A stretch of 27,429 nucleotides of DNA from Tritrichomonas musculus (Eukaryota > Parabasalia > Tritrichomonadida > Tritrichomonadidae). The position numbers were made by a program, and so were the translations under genes. Below the pieces are notes generated by a model. It saw only the letters and a list, made by a program, of their open reading frames with translations, searched no databases and had not been told where the DNA came from. Below, piece by piece: positions 10,810-19,198 of the stretch. Location of the stretch: the NCBI GenBank assembly GCA_039105265.1, contig JAPFFF010000294.1, forward strand, positions 1 to 27,429, written 5' to 3'. Positions within the stretch are counted from its first letter, which is position 1. The number at the start of each line of letters is the position of its first letter.

Positions 10810-12120
10810 ATGTCGCAAGAGATTTTAAAATCACAGCTCAATCAAATTATGGAAAAAATAGCCCAAAAACCAATTTCGCTGTATTTCGAAAAATTACCAG
10901 ATGAAAAACAAGAAAAAAATTATTATTCAATCGTAAAAACTCCAATGTGCTTTGAAATAATCAAAAATAAAATAAGTGATAATAAATATTTTAATATAGA
11001 CGATTTTACAAAGGATTTCAATTTAATTTATCAAAATACTTGTCAAGTTTATGGTGATAAATCTTTAACTATTCAAATGTTTGATATGCTTTATGAAATA
11101 ATGAATAAAGAAATTTCAATGAATTGTTTGAGCAATCATCAAAAAATAATTCAGAATTGCGAAAAATTGACCGGAATAGACAAAGATTTTTTTTATCTTT
11201 CAAAAATACTTAATTCAAAATTTGATATATATCAGTTGGACGCTTCAGAAATAAATAAATTGGTTGATTCAATTAAAGACAATTCAATTTCTTTAAAATC
11301 AATTTTTAAATATTTTAAATGTAAACGAACCACTTTACTCAATTTTCTTAAAAATAATTATAATATTGATTTAGGAAATTTGAAATGTGGTCGAAAACCT
11401 CTCAATATTTCAGATGAACTCATTCAGAAATTTTCAGAGATTCACAATTCATGGGAAGGTGGATATAAGGGTATTGGAAACATATTAAATATTTCAGAAT
11501 GGCATTCTAGAAAAATACATAATATTTTATATCCACCAAAACAAAAAGAAAAAAAAGAAATTGTACATGACTCAAGATATCATGCAACAAGGGTTAATTA
11601 TTTGTGGCATTGTGATATCCACTTTTTGAAGGACAAACCACCTTACTTTGAAAAAGTTCATTATTTGATAGCTTTTATTGATGATTATTCAAGAAAAATA
11701 ATTTATTTTGAAATTGGTGAATATAAAACAATGGAATTTGCTGCTCAAGCTTTGAATAATTGCCTCTCAAATTTCAAAGAAAATGAATATCCCTTTGAAA
11801 TAACAACCGATAACGGTAAAGAATTTACTGGTAACGATTTTGAAGAAGAACTTAAAAAAAGCAAAATTTTTCATTATAAAATTCGTCCAAGAAATCCTGA
11901 AGAAAACGCAAAAATTGAAAGGTGGTGGCCGATAATAGAAAAATTGAAAGATTATAAAGATATCCCCATCATAGTATTTATTTATAACAATATTTTGTTT
12001 CATTCAGCTTTAAAAAATTATTTTGAAGATGAAACTACTCCAGAAACAGCATACAATCAACTTCCAAAGTTTGATATAGAAAGAGATGGAGTATTAAACA
12101 TCATTGAATACACGCCTTAA
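10810..12120 (+). CDS. Bromodomain-DD35E integrase (transposase)
   Basis: This 436-residue protein is the likely transposase of the surrounding element. Residues about 7-101 match a bromodomain: PISLYF, NYYSIVKTPM, IIKNKI, DDFTKDFNLIYQN and VYGDKS follow the order of helices and ZA/BC loops, although the acetyl-lysine-binding Asn of the YN motif is replaced by G82. Residues about 160-245 contain a helix-turn-helix-like region (SIFKYFKCKRTTLLNFLKNN; GYKGIGNILNISEWHSRKIH) that may bind the TIRs. Residues about 264-375 form an rve/RNase H-like core: D269 in HCDIH, D334 in TTDNGKEF, E370 in NAKIERWW, so the last two are DD35E. A short tail of about 60 residues follows, without a chromodomain. The start is the first Met in the frame, with no initiator motif nearby. 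The stop is followed by TAAAA. The gene is intact with AT-rich codon use. Confidence 0.85.
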   Translation: MSQEILKSQLNQIMEKIAQKPISLYFEKLPDEKQEKNYYSIVKTPMCFEIIKNKISDNKYFNIDDFTKDFNLIYQNTCQVYGDKSLTIQMFDMLYEIMNKEISMNCLSNHQKIIQNCEKLTGIDKDFFYLSKILNSKFDIYQLDASEINKLVDSIKDNSISLKSIFKYFKCKRTTLLNFLKNNYNIDLGNLKCGRKPLNISDELIQKFSEIHNSWEGGYKGIGNILNISEWHSRKIHNILYPPKQKEKKEIVHDSRYHATRVNYLWHCDIHFLKDKPPYFEKVHYLIAFIDDYSRKIIYFEIGEYKTMEFAAQALNNCLSNFKENEYPFEITTDNGKEFTGNDFEEELKKSKIFHYKIRPRNPEENAKIERWWPIIEKLKDYKDIPIIVFIYNNILFHSALKNYFEDETTPETAYNQLPKFDIERDGVLNIIEYTP

Positions 12121-12316
12121 TAAAAACATATTAATTATTAATTTTATTTATTATTTATTATTTATTTTTTATTATTTCTATTATAATTTTAAAGATATTT
12201 AAATTTTTAAAAAATTGGGAACAATAACATAAAGGTCAAATTAGGTGAATTTCAATTTATTTTTATTTTTTATCTTATTAAAAAAGTTACTAAACATTTT
12301 AATTATTTTTTACTTA
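12121..12316. other. Short AT-rich spacer between integrase gene and right TIR
   Basis: About 195 bp with only A/T-rich runs. TAAAA just after the stop codon may serve as the polyadenylation signal. Confidence 0.55.
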
Positions 12317-13003
12317 ATTTGCCTCTTTTTTAATAGATTCAAAGGAAATTAATATGCTGGAATAGATTTATTCAAAGGAATTTATTAGTCGAATCTATTT
12401 TTCAAACATTTGTTATTTATTCCAGTATATTTATTTTTTATTGATCAATATTATTGTATTTATTTATTTTTATTTTCGTATGATGCTAGTCAAATTAATA
12501 GATAAATATATTTTTTGTTTATACGATAATTCAATTAAAATTTTTCGAACTTTACTTTTGTGAAGATATAAAAATTTTTCAAATTTGGAAAATTTTTCAA
12601 TTTTTTAATCTAACTAATCCTTGCTCATTTACAACATAATCATCAATAACAAAGCTTTGAAGATAATACGTTATGAAGTTGATTTTTCAATATCATAGAA
12701 AAAATAATCTTGCTTTTTCAATATCATAGAAAAAATAATCTTGCTTTTTGTGTGCATCTGAAATTCTTTCAATTTGTTTATTTCAAATTTGAATACATTT
12801 TAGCGAAAATATAAAATACACTCAAAAAATCTTCCCTCTCAATTATTTTCTATGCTTTTTTTCTATATATGTTTTACTAAATGCTATATTTCGTTTTTGT
12901 TGGTTTTATATAACGCATTTTTAACATTTTAAAATTTTTATATTTTTTATTCATTCAATTTTTGGCCTCTCAAAAAGCTGGGGCTTCATTTTCTCTTGGA
13001 ATA
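12317..13003 (-). repeat. Right terminal inverted repeat (687 bp)
   Basis: This is the inverted copy of 7906-8592, starting ATTTGCCTCTTTTTT and ending TCTCTTGGAATA. It has the same length to the base and carries the same 31-bp tandem duplication (12688-12749). Confidence 0.92.
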
Positions 13004-13019
13004 AAGGTAGAGACATAAA
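13004..13019. repeat. 16-bp target-site duplication, right copy
   Basis: AAGGTAGAGACATAAA abuts the right inverted repeat and is identical to 7890-7905. Confidence 0.8.
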
Positions 13020-13074
13020 TATTACTTTCCTCAAACTTTTTTTTTGGGGTACATCATGCCATTTTAAAATTGCA

Positions 13075-13720
13075 ATGAATTCTCCACAGCCTAAAAAACA
13101 ATTTGACTTTACAGATAATTATATGCAGATAACAATAACCAGTACTATAGAATTATGTTCACAAACTCTTGAAGGATGGGGTATACGATGGATTATAAAA
13201 TCAGAAGACACCAGAAATCGTAAACTTTTTCGATTTTTTTCCACGATGTACTGTGTGCAAAGAATCCCTAGACTAAAGAAAAATCAAATCAGTTACTATT
13301 CAGGAAAATACGGATTTCACTGTTTAAAAATGCAGGCAGCTTTTGGTCCACATTGTTTCGCAGTTGACTTTAAAGAACCTTATAAAGGAGTTGTTCATGA
13401 CAAAATTATTCAAGAATGAAATAATTTTAAAAGACGATATTAAATGGCCTGCAAACTCACCTGATCTAAACGTAATAGAGATGTTGTGGGCTATTATAAA
13501 ATTTCGATTAAATCTTGAAGAAATAGATACGCTTGAAATGTCATTTGAAAAAATAAAAAAAAGTATGAGAAGAAATACATATGTCAACTATTAATTTATT
13601 AATAGACTCATTTGATTCAAAACATGCATTAAATTAAAAGGCGAATCACTTAAAGAGGGAGGAAAAAATTCGCAAATTATTTCAAGAATCCTTCGGGCCA
13701 AGAAATAGTCAGGTTGAATT
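13075..13720 (+). pseudogene. Tc1-type transposase, C-terminal half, broken
   Basis: The frame 13343-13594 contains WPANSPDLNVIEMLWAIIK, the signature around the last catalytic acid (E in IEMLW) of Tc1-family DD34E transposases. The overlapping frame 13075-13419 carries what should be the preceding part: CFAVDFKEPYKG stands where the family has the QDNAPxH block with the second catalytic Asp. The two frames meet around 13380-13420, so at least one frameshift is present. A stop at about 13592 interrupts the C-terminus, which continues as SLKEGGKNSQIISRILRAKK up to about 13700. The N-terminal DNA-binding half is missing; it may be lost or diverged. No inverted ends were found. The 5.1-kb transposon lies only 55 bp upstream and may have inserted into or beside this relic. 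Confidence 0.75.
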
Positions 13721-14879
13721 ATATTCATGAGTCTAGATTTTTTCTTGATTGCCCAGATTTTGCAAATGATCAATGTTCCAGATTAAACTGCTAAGAAAGT
13801 GTTCAAATTTGTAACATTTTACCAAAATACTTTTTTGATAAAGTGAATATATCAAAAACACTTCACGTTCAAGGTAGTAAAGACTATCTACCTAAATGAA
13901 AACTTTTTTTGATTTTTATTGTTTATTTTTGAATTATTTTTGACCATTTATGTTTTTAAATTTTTTCAGTACTATTCACATAAACAATCACTCAGGTTAG
14001 GACAGAAATGAATTCTTTTCAGTGTTTATTTAAAATGTTTGTCACAAGCTCTTTGAGACAGATTTTAGATAAAATTTTAGATTTGATATCAATATCAGAA
14101 AAATAGGTCATCGATTAATATCGAAAATCGATATTAAACAAGCCAAATAATTACATATCGCAGAGTAGCTGCAACGAAATTTTTTGGACAAGGCCACTCA
14201 AAAAGTGGACTGTCAAATTGATTTTTCTCATTGATGAAAAGGTTTTATAATTTTATAATAATATAATATAAAACTTTATTTTAAGCATTTGCACTTTTTT
14301 AATAAAAGATTAAAATTTTTAGAAAAATTGTATAATTTCACGATGCTAAAAAAGTGCATGCGATCATCCATTATTTGATATAAATATAATATTAATTAGA
14401 AATAAATAAATATCAAATATAAGAAAATAATTCCTTGGTAGCGTTAAGCATAATTATAATTTTATTAATGAAAAAATGTGAAAAATTTAGAAACAAAACA
14501 AAACATAGAATTCTTTCTTTTTAAATTATTTTTTTGAATTGGATTTGAATTAGTAAATGAAAGATTTCCAACCTAGTGAATCTGCAAGTTCTTAACTATC
14601 CAATGAATCCAGCTTTAAACCCAAAGAAATCCAAAAATAATCAATCCAAATTCATATTATAATTATCTATAAAATTTGAATTAATATCATGATTAATCAT
14701 TTTTACATATTTTAAAAATTTTTCAGTCCATTATAAAAAGGATCCTTTCATTGGTACCTTGCTTTTAATAAAAAAAAAAATGGACAATCGTTTTTTTCTA
14801 CGCCACTTTTTGAATGGTTTTCATGGAAAGTAAAAAACTGCCATCTTAAGGTGAAATTTAACTTACTCTGTTAAGAAAA
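13721..14879. other. Gene-less region with a short inverted repeat
   Basis: No credible ORF. An inverted pair TGCACTTTTTTA at 14290-14301 and 14347-14358 could form a ~70-nt foldback. A small palindrome CCACTCAAAAAGTGG lies at about 14195. The rest is AT-rich. Confidence 0.55.
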
Positions 14880-14966
14880 TTAACCAAAAAAAATCGTAAA
14901 TTTAAATTTTCTCTTTATTTGCTTTTTTTGATATAATTTTTTTTTTTTATTTTTACATAATTTTTC

Positions 14967-15072
14967 AGGAATATACGCACCAGTGATCACCACAGGGCTG
15001 CGCGAAGCTGAATCAGGCTCCTTGAATTGCTGGATGAATCGGGAAGCTATTTGAACCATATATTTATTCATT
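14967..15072. other. GC-richer island with protein-like translations on both strands
   Basis: About 100 bp have near-balanced base composition inside a 20% GC context. On the minus strand this is part of a 94-codon ORF (14880-15164) and reads MVQIASRFIQQFKEP, then SRSPVVITGAYIPE. On the plus strand it reads SGIYAPVITTGLREAESG and is preceded by ATTTTTCAG, which resembles a 3' splice site. I recognise neither. It is most likely a fragment of a transferred or mobile sequence; a small gene cannot be excluded. Confidence 0.25.
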
Positions 15073-15205
15073 ATTTGGCAAAAATTGAATAAAAAAATGT
15101 ATAAAAAAGTATTCAAAAAGTAAAAAATTTTCAAAAAGTGGTATATAAAAATACGATTCCCCAAAAAAAATACTAATAACCAACAAAAAAGTTTATATTT
15201 TATAA

Positions 15206-15475
15206 TTATTTAGCATGCACTATATTAAATATCAATAAACAACTCATTGCAACATATATTTTATGAAAATTTGAAATTGATTTATCATTTATTCTCAAAC
15301 CTTCATGTTGTATATAATTATTTTCATTTAAAAATTTCATTAAATTTGAAACTGAACCTTGCCATGAAGGCGACTCATGAAGAGTAACGTTAAGTTTTTC
15401 ATTAATTAATTCAATATATTTATAAAGTTTATCAAGTTTCAAACCTTTAAAATTATTTCTATTTAATTTAGACAT
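15206..15475 (-). CDS. Small hypothetical ORF next to the shared end repeat
   Basis: An 89-codon ORF starts MSKLNRNNFKGLKLDKLYKY and contains LHESPSWQGSVSNLMKF, with a fairly balanced composition for such an AT-rich region. The Met is at 15475, 18 bp from the 56-bp repeat copy 2, just as the polymerase start of the left element lies close to copy 1. This suggests it belongs to the same mobile-element family, either a complete small gene or the N-terminal remnant of a longer one. I recognise no domain. Confidence 0.4.
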   Translation of the reverse strand: MSKLNRNNFKGLKLDKLYKYIELINEKLNVTLHESPSWQGSVSNLMKFLNENNYIQHEGLRINDKSISNFHKIYVAMSCLLIFNIVHAK

Positions 15476-15492
15476 ATTCTTTATATTAAAAT

Positions 15493-15548
15493 AAATTTAA
15501 TCATTTACGTATAAAATTTATGTTTTCAATATTTGACTTTTGAGATTT
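15493..15548. repeat. 56-bp direct repeat, copy 2
   Basis: It is identical by eye to 4908-4963. It is followed by ACATGTGATATAAAAATAAA, which resembles the segment at about 4466-4485 next to the left element, so the two neighbourhoods share more than one block, but in a different order. Confidence 0.85.
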
Positions 15549-15764
15549 ATTTTTTTTGAGACATGTGATATAAAAATAAAATTTTTTTATCTCAATTCTA
15601 AATTTTATTTTATTTTTGTTCTTTTTTCATTGTTAGAAAGAATGAAACAGTATTAAAAACTCTTTTTCATTTTTCAAATAAAAAGATATATAATTATATA
15701 ATTTCTTTCAAAATTTTGTTGTTTTCTAAAAAAAAAAGTCTTTTATTATTAGGCATTAAATATT

Positions 15765-16330
15765 CAGGTATGCCTTTCGGGAGTCCCGGGTAAACTCGGA
15801 TAATTAAACGGTCTTCCTCGAAATTATTCCTCGAACTTTTTTCGAGAAAAAGATTTTACTCTAACGTTTATTTTTTTTAGTTCACATTTTTTTACTCGGG
15901 TAAATTTTCACTTTTTTACCCGAAAAACTCGAGTTTTAAATCAACAGAAAAATAATAAAAAAATAAGCTTTATACATTTTCAAAATGAATCATTTCGCTG
16001 GAAATAGTGGTTTATTATATGATTTTTTTAAATAAATGTTAGATATAGCTTTATAATCAATGACAAAAAATCTTTAATACTAAAATAAAGTATTCAAAAG
16101 TGTAAGAAAAATAATAAAAAAAATGAGAATTTTTTTTCGAACTTGAAACCTCGGGTATCCTCGAGATTTCCTCGGAAATTGAATACTTCGGGCAAATCGG
16201 GATCGAGGATGGCCGAGTAAAACGGTTATTTTACTCGGGTTTACTCGGGTAAACCGAGTACGGGAGTCTCCTCGATCCCGAAATTATTTTCGGGGAGACT
16301 ACTCTTACCCGTCCTCGAAAAGCATACCTG
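15765..16330. mobile_element. hAT-like MITE (566 bp)
   Basis: The element starts CAGGTATGCCTTTCG and ends CGAAAAGCATACCTG: inverted ends of about 15 bp with one mismatch. It is flanked by an exact 8-bp duplication TAAATATT (15757-15764 and 16331-16338). An 8-bp target duplication and CAGG ends fit the hAT superfamily; P elements and some others also make 8 bp. There is no coding capacity, so it is non-autonomous. Interior sequence is much richer in GC than its surroundings and is filled with CTCGGGTAAA-type and complementary motifs that can fold back. Confidence 0.85.
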
Positions 16331-16342
16331 TAAATATTTTAT

Positions 16343-17724
16343 TAGAGGTGCGGACAGGGTGAAGTGATTTAGATTCGCACCAAAATTCGTATATATTAAT
16401 TAATTTTTATGAGCATTATAATGATATAATTTTTTTTTATTTTCGTCCACGGGGCCGACTTGTGGTGATATATGATTTTTTTTCTGAGGTAGAAAAATAT
16501 AAACCACTGAAAAAAATATAAAAATATGTAAACTATAGAAATTATGTAATTAAGAGAAAAATCTATTATTTAGAAGAAAAAAAGTAATAAAAACATGATA
16601 AAAATCATTTTTATACTATTTAAAAAAAAGTGTCTCGTTTGTTATTATTCAATTATTAATGTATGATATAGTTTCCACTTAAATTGACCCAAAAAAAAAT
16701 TGAGAAAATGAAAATGGGCCAAATTTAATAAAAAAAAGTATTTTAAAATTATATTATTAATATATAATTGTTTTATATTTTATATATATCATATAATTAT
16801 TATAATATAATAAAATAATAAATTACATATTGAGATATGAATTTAAGTGTAACGACTCTCAATTATTATTTACTATATTCTCAATTTTATTCTCGAAGAT
16901 TTTTTTATTCAAAATTTATGAAAAAAAAATTAATGAAAAAAACTTTCTACATTTGATTTAAATTTTAATTAAACTTCAAAATATATAAAGAAAATTATTT
17001 ATTTCATTTCTCTCAAATTAACATTTTATGAGATACGCTTTGAAATTAAAATTGTTCAATATTTAGAATATACAATTATATAAAGTTTATTAATTGTTTA
17101 TATTTATTTTAAATATTTTTATAGTATAATATAATATTATTAAAAGTTATATAATCTATGATATACATATAAATATAAAAAGATATTTGCTTAATATTTT
17201 TATAAAAATTTTTTATTGAAAAAAAATCGTTATTAATATTTATGATTTTAAAATTGATATTTGCAGCTCAGCCCCCTGAATCAAATTAAACTAAATTTAG
17301 CATATCTTTATTAAATTAAATGTAATATATCTAAATGTAATTATAATCTAAATAAATTCTTTATTTATTTAGATATTTCAAAAAAATATATAAAAACTCA
17401 TTAAAATGAACTTTTTAACAAAATATGAAATAGTTATAAAATAACAAAATGCATAATTAATCATTAATTTCCAATATATATAATAATTAATCATTATAAT
17501 TTCAATCCATCCATCAGGTGGCTGGATTGGGTTATTTTCATAGGATACTTGTTTGTGTTATTATAACTTATATAATTGATATTTTAAAACATTTAAATAA
17601 TAAATATATAAAATAAGTGCACTAGAATATAATATCAAAATATTATTTAGTAATTATTAATACATAAAAAGATATACATATTTTTATAAACGTTAAAAAT
17701 TTAAAGTAGGTGTCCGCACCTCTA
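16343..17724. mobile_element. Non-autonomous element with 14-bp inverted ends (1.4 kb)
   Basis: TAGAGGTGCGGACA at 16343-16356 is exactly inverted at 17711-17724. Outside lies a possible 6-bp duplication TTTTAT (16337-16342 and 17725-17730). In such AT-rich DNA this is weak, and a TA duplication with GAGGTGCGGAC ends is an alternative. The interior is AT-rich, without an ORF, and includes a hairpin around 17503-17532 (AATCCATCC with GGCTGGATT). It starts only 4 bp after the MITE's right target duplication. Confidence 0.6.
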
Positions 17725-18339
17725 TTTTATTTAACACATCTTATATCGATTTCTCTATATGCAAGATTAAATGTAAACAGAACCAATTTTTTTTATAAAA
17801 AGCAAGTTAAAAATAACAAAAATGTATAAAAACATAAAATTAAAAAGATTTAATTGGTTTATTATATACAAATAGTAAAAATGATGGTAAAATTGTAATA
17901 GGATAAGGATTATTTTGGTAATTTTTTCACATATTTTCGAAGAATTCGCATGTAAACGACGTATAATTATGATTTTAAACAGATATTTGTGGCTATTTAG
18001 GGATTGCAGATGAAAAAATTTCATCATTATATCAATCTAGTCTTATTGTTGCTATTTATAGCAAATATGTCCTTTTATGATGCTTGTGTTTGCTTATACG
18101 GTAAGGAAAAGGCGCTTTTCGATTTCTTGGTTAACCTCCTTTGTTTATTTTATGGCTATTTATAAATAAACGGTCTCCTATATTGCGATTTTTATGAGAA
18201 AAGACATTTACATTAAACGTAAAAAATACTTTAAAGTATGAAACTTGCTCATTTTGGTGTTCATTTCATTTATCTATTAATATTTTATCATATTTTATTT
18301 ATATATGATTTTTTTTTTTAAAAAAAAAAAAGGCCTCAT
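17725..18339. other. AT-rich spacer, no supported gene
   Basis: An 86-codon minus-strand ORF at 17767-18027 is composed almost only of Phe, Ile, Leu, Tyr, Asn and Lys and is not credible. Around 18050-18180 the sequence is slightly GC-richer but stops occur in all frames. Confidence 0.5.
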
Positions 18340-18535
18340 ATTTTTCGAACTTAGTTCCGGGAATTCCCAAAGGATTTTCCCGAAATTGAATACTTCGGGA
18401 AGATCGGGAAGGGAATATTCGGGAAAAATTTACGTTTAATCCCGGGAAATCCCGGGAAAATCGGGATCGGGAAGTTTCCCGATCCCGATTTTTTTTCGGG
18501 AATTTATCCCTTCCCGTTCCCGAATCGCATACCTG
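18340..18535. mobile_element. Partial MITE related to the hAT-like element
   Basis: This segment ends CGCATACCTG like the MITE at 15765-16330. It shares TTTTTCGAACTT, TTGAATACTTCGGG and ATCGGGA at similar positions, but its repeated core is CCCGGGAAA rather than CTCGGGTAAA. The left half and left end were not found, so it is truncated or starts in the A/T run near 18310-18335. It sits against ATGAAAATC, a sequence uninterrupted in the related copy at about 4977. Confidence 0.65.
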
Positions 18536-18575
18536 ATGAAAATCATTTATGATGAGGTGATGAATCAGTGGTGTT
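18536..18575. repeat. Second block shared with the left element end
   Basis: ATGAAAATCAT followed by GGTGATGAATCAGTGGTG matches 4977-4987 and 5023-5040, where a further ~25 bp (CCACTTTGTGGCTGG and neighbours) lies between the two blocks. Together with the 56-bp repeat it suggests that 15206-18575 derives from the same family as the left element, split by later insertions. Confidence 0.6.
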
Positions 18576-19160
18576 GTAAAATTGAATAATATGTTCGGGT
18601 TTAAAGTAATGGCTTAGAAACATTCAGAAATCAGGATTTTTGGGCGAAGACCAAAAATCATGATTTCTATATACGACGGAACCCTTTGTCTCAAAATACA
18701 AAAAACATCATTTGTATAGATTTCATAAATACTACTATAGTTTTTATTTAATTTTTGTAATTAAAAATTTGAATACATTCAATTTAATTTCTATAGATTT
18801 CTGCATACAAAAAAGAAGTGACATTGGTAGTTAATTTCATTAAGCAATTTTGTTTTACCAAGACGATGATTTTATTCATAAAAATCTCTATTGAAAATCT
18901 TTGATTATGAAATAATATTTTCTATTAAATACCTTATTTTCTAAAAAAAATTAGAAATAAAAATATAAATTAACATAGTAAATTCCTATAAATTCATTTT
19001 ATTTGATAAAAAGTATTAAATAGTAAAAGATATAACTTAAATAATTATTTTATAATATTAAAAGAAAAATTTAAATTCATTTTTGCGTTACGGCTTTTTG
19101 AATTTTGCATCTTTTTATTGAAATATGAATTGATCTTTTTGAAAAAAAAACATTCAATTT
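18576..19160. other. Upstream region of the alpha-galactosidase-like gene
   Basis: No gene was found. A slightly GC-richer stretch with ACGACGGAACCC lies near 18675. CTTTTTGA occurs at about 19095 and again at 19135. It probably includes the gene's upstream regulatory region, but no specific site is established. Confidence 0.45.
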
Positions 19161-19167
19161 TTTTATT

Positions 19168-19175
19168 TCACTTTT
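19168..19175 (+). promoter_or_regulatory. Initiator-like motif of the GH36 gene
   Basis: TCACTTTT, with A at 19170, matches the trichomonad initiator pattern TCA(+1)YTWYT. It gives a 29-nt leader to the ATG at 19199. It lies downstream of the ATG at 19118, which argues that the longer reading with 27 extra residues is not the real protein. Confidence 0.5.
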
Positions 19176-19198
19176 TTTTTGTTAAAACCTTGTTAACA

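Larger units (their letters stand above)
7906..13003. mobile_element. 5.1-kb DNA transposon with 687-bp TIRs and a bromodomain-integrase gene
   Basis: The element is bounded by inverted repeats of 687 bp (7906-8592 and 12317-13003) starting TATTCCAAGAGAAAATG, and by an exact 16-bp direct repeat of target sequence. Nearly the whole of the two repeats was compared by eye without finding a mismatch, and the arms are the same length to the base, so insertion or homogenisation was very recent. The only long ORF is the integrase at 10810-12120. No polymerase, ATPase or capsid gene is visible, so this is treated as a plain cut-and-paste type DNA transposon, although its integrase is of the rve/DD35E class shared by Ginger elements, Polintons and retroelements. 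It looks whole. It lies between the unknown gene fragment and a Tc1-type relic. A 16-bp target duplication does not match the 4-6 bp known for Ginger or Polinton. Confidence 0.88.

Noticed and set aside
7906-13003. The 5.1-kb element as a Polinton
   Set aside because: No polymerase, ATPase, protease or capsid gene, and a 16-bp instead of a 6-bp duplication; only the integrase class is shared.
17767-18027. 86-codon minus-strand ORF as a small membrane protein
   Set aside because: Composition is that of translated AT-rich DNA (Ile, Phe, Leu, Tyr, Asn, Lys), with no motif and no initiator.
19118-19198. Signal peptide on the GH36 enzyme from the upstream Met
   Set aside because: The 27 extra residues translate poly-T/poly-A leader and cross an initiator-like TCACTTTT; the Met at 19199 starts the sequence with normal protein composition.
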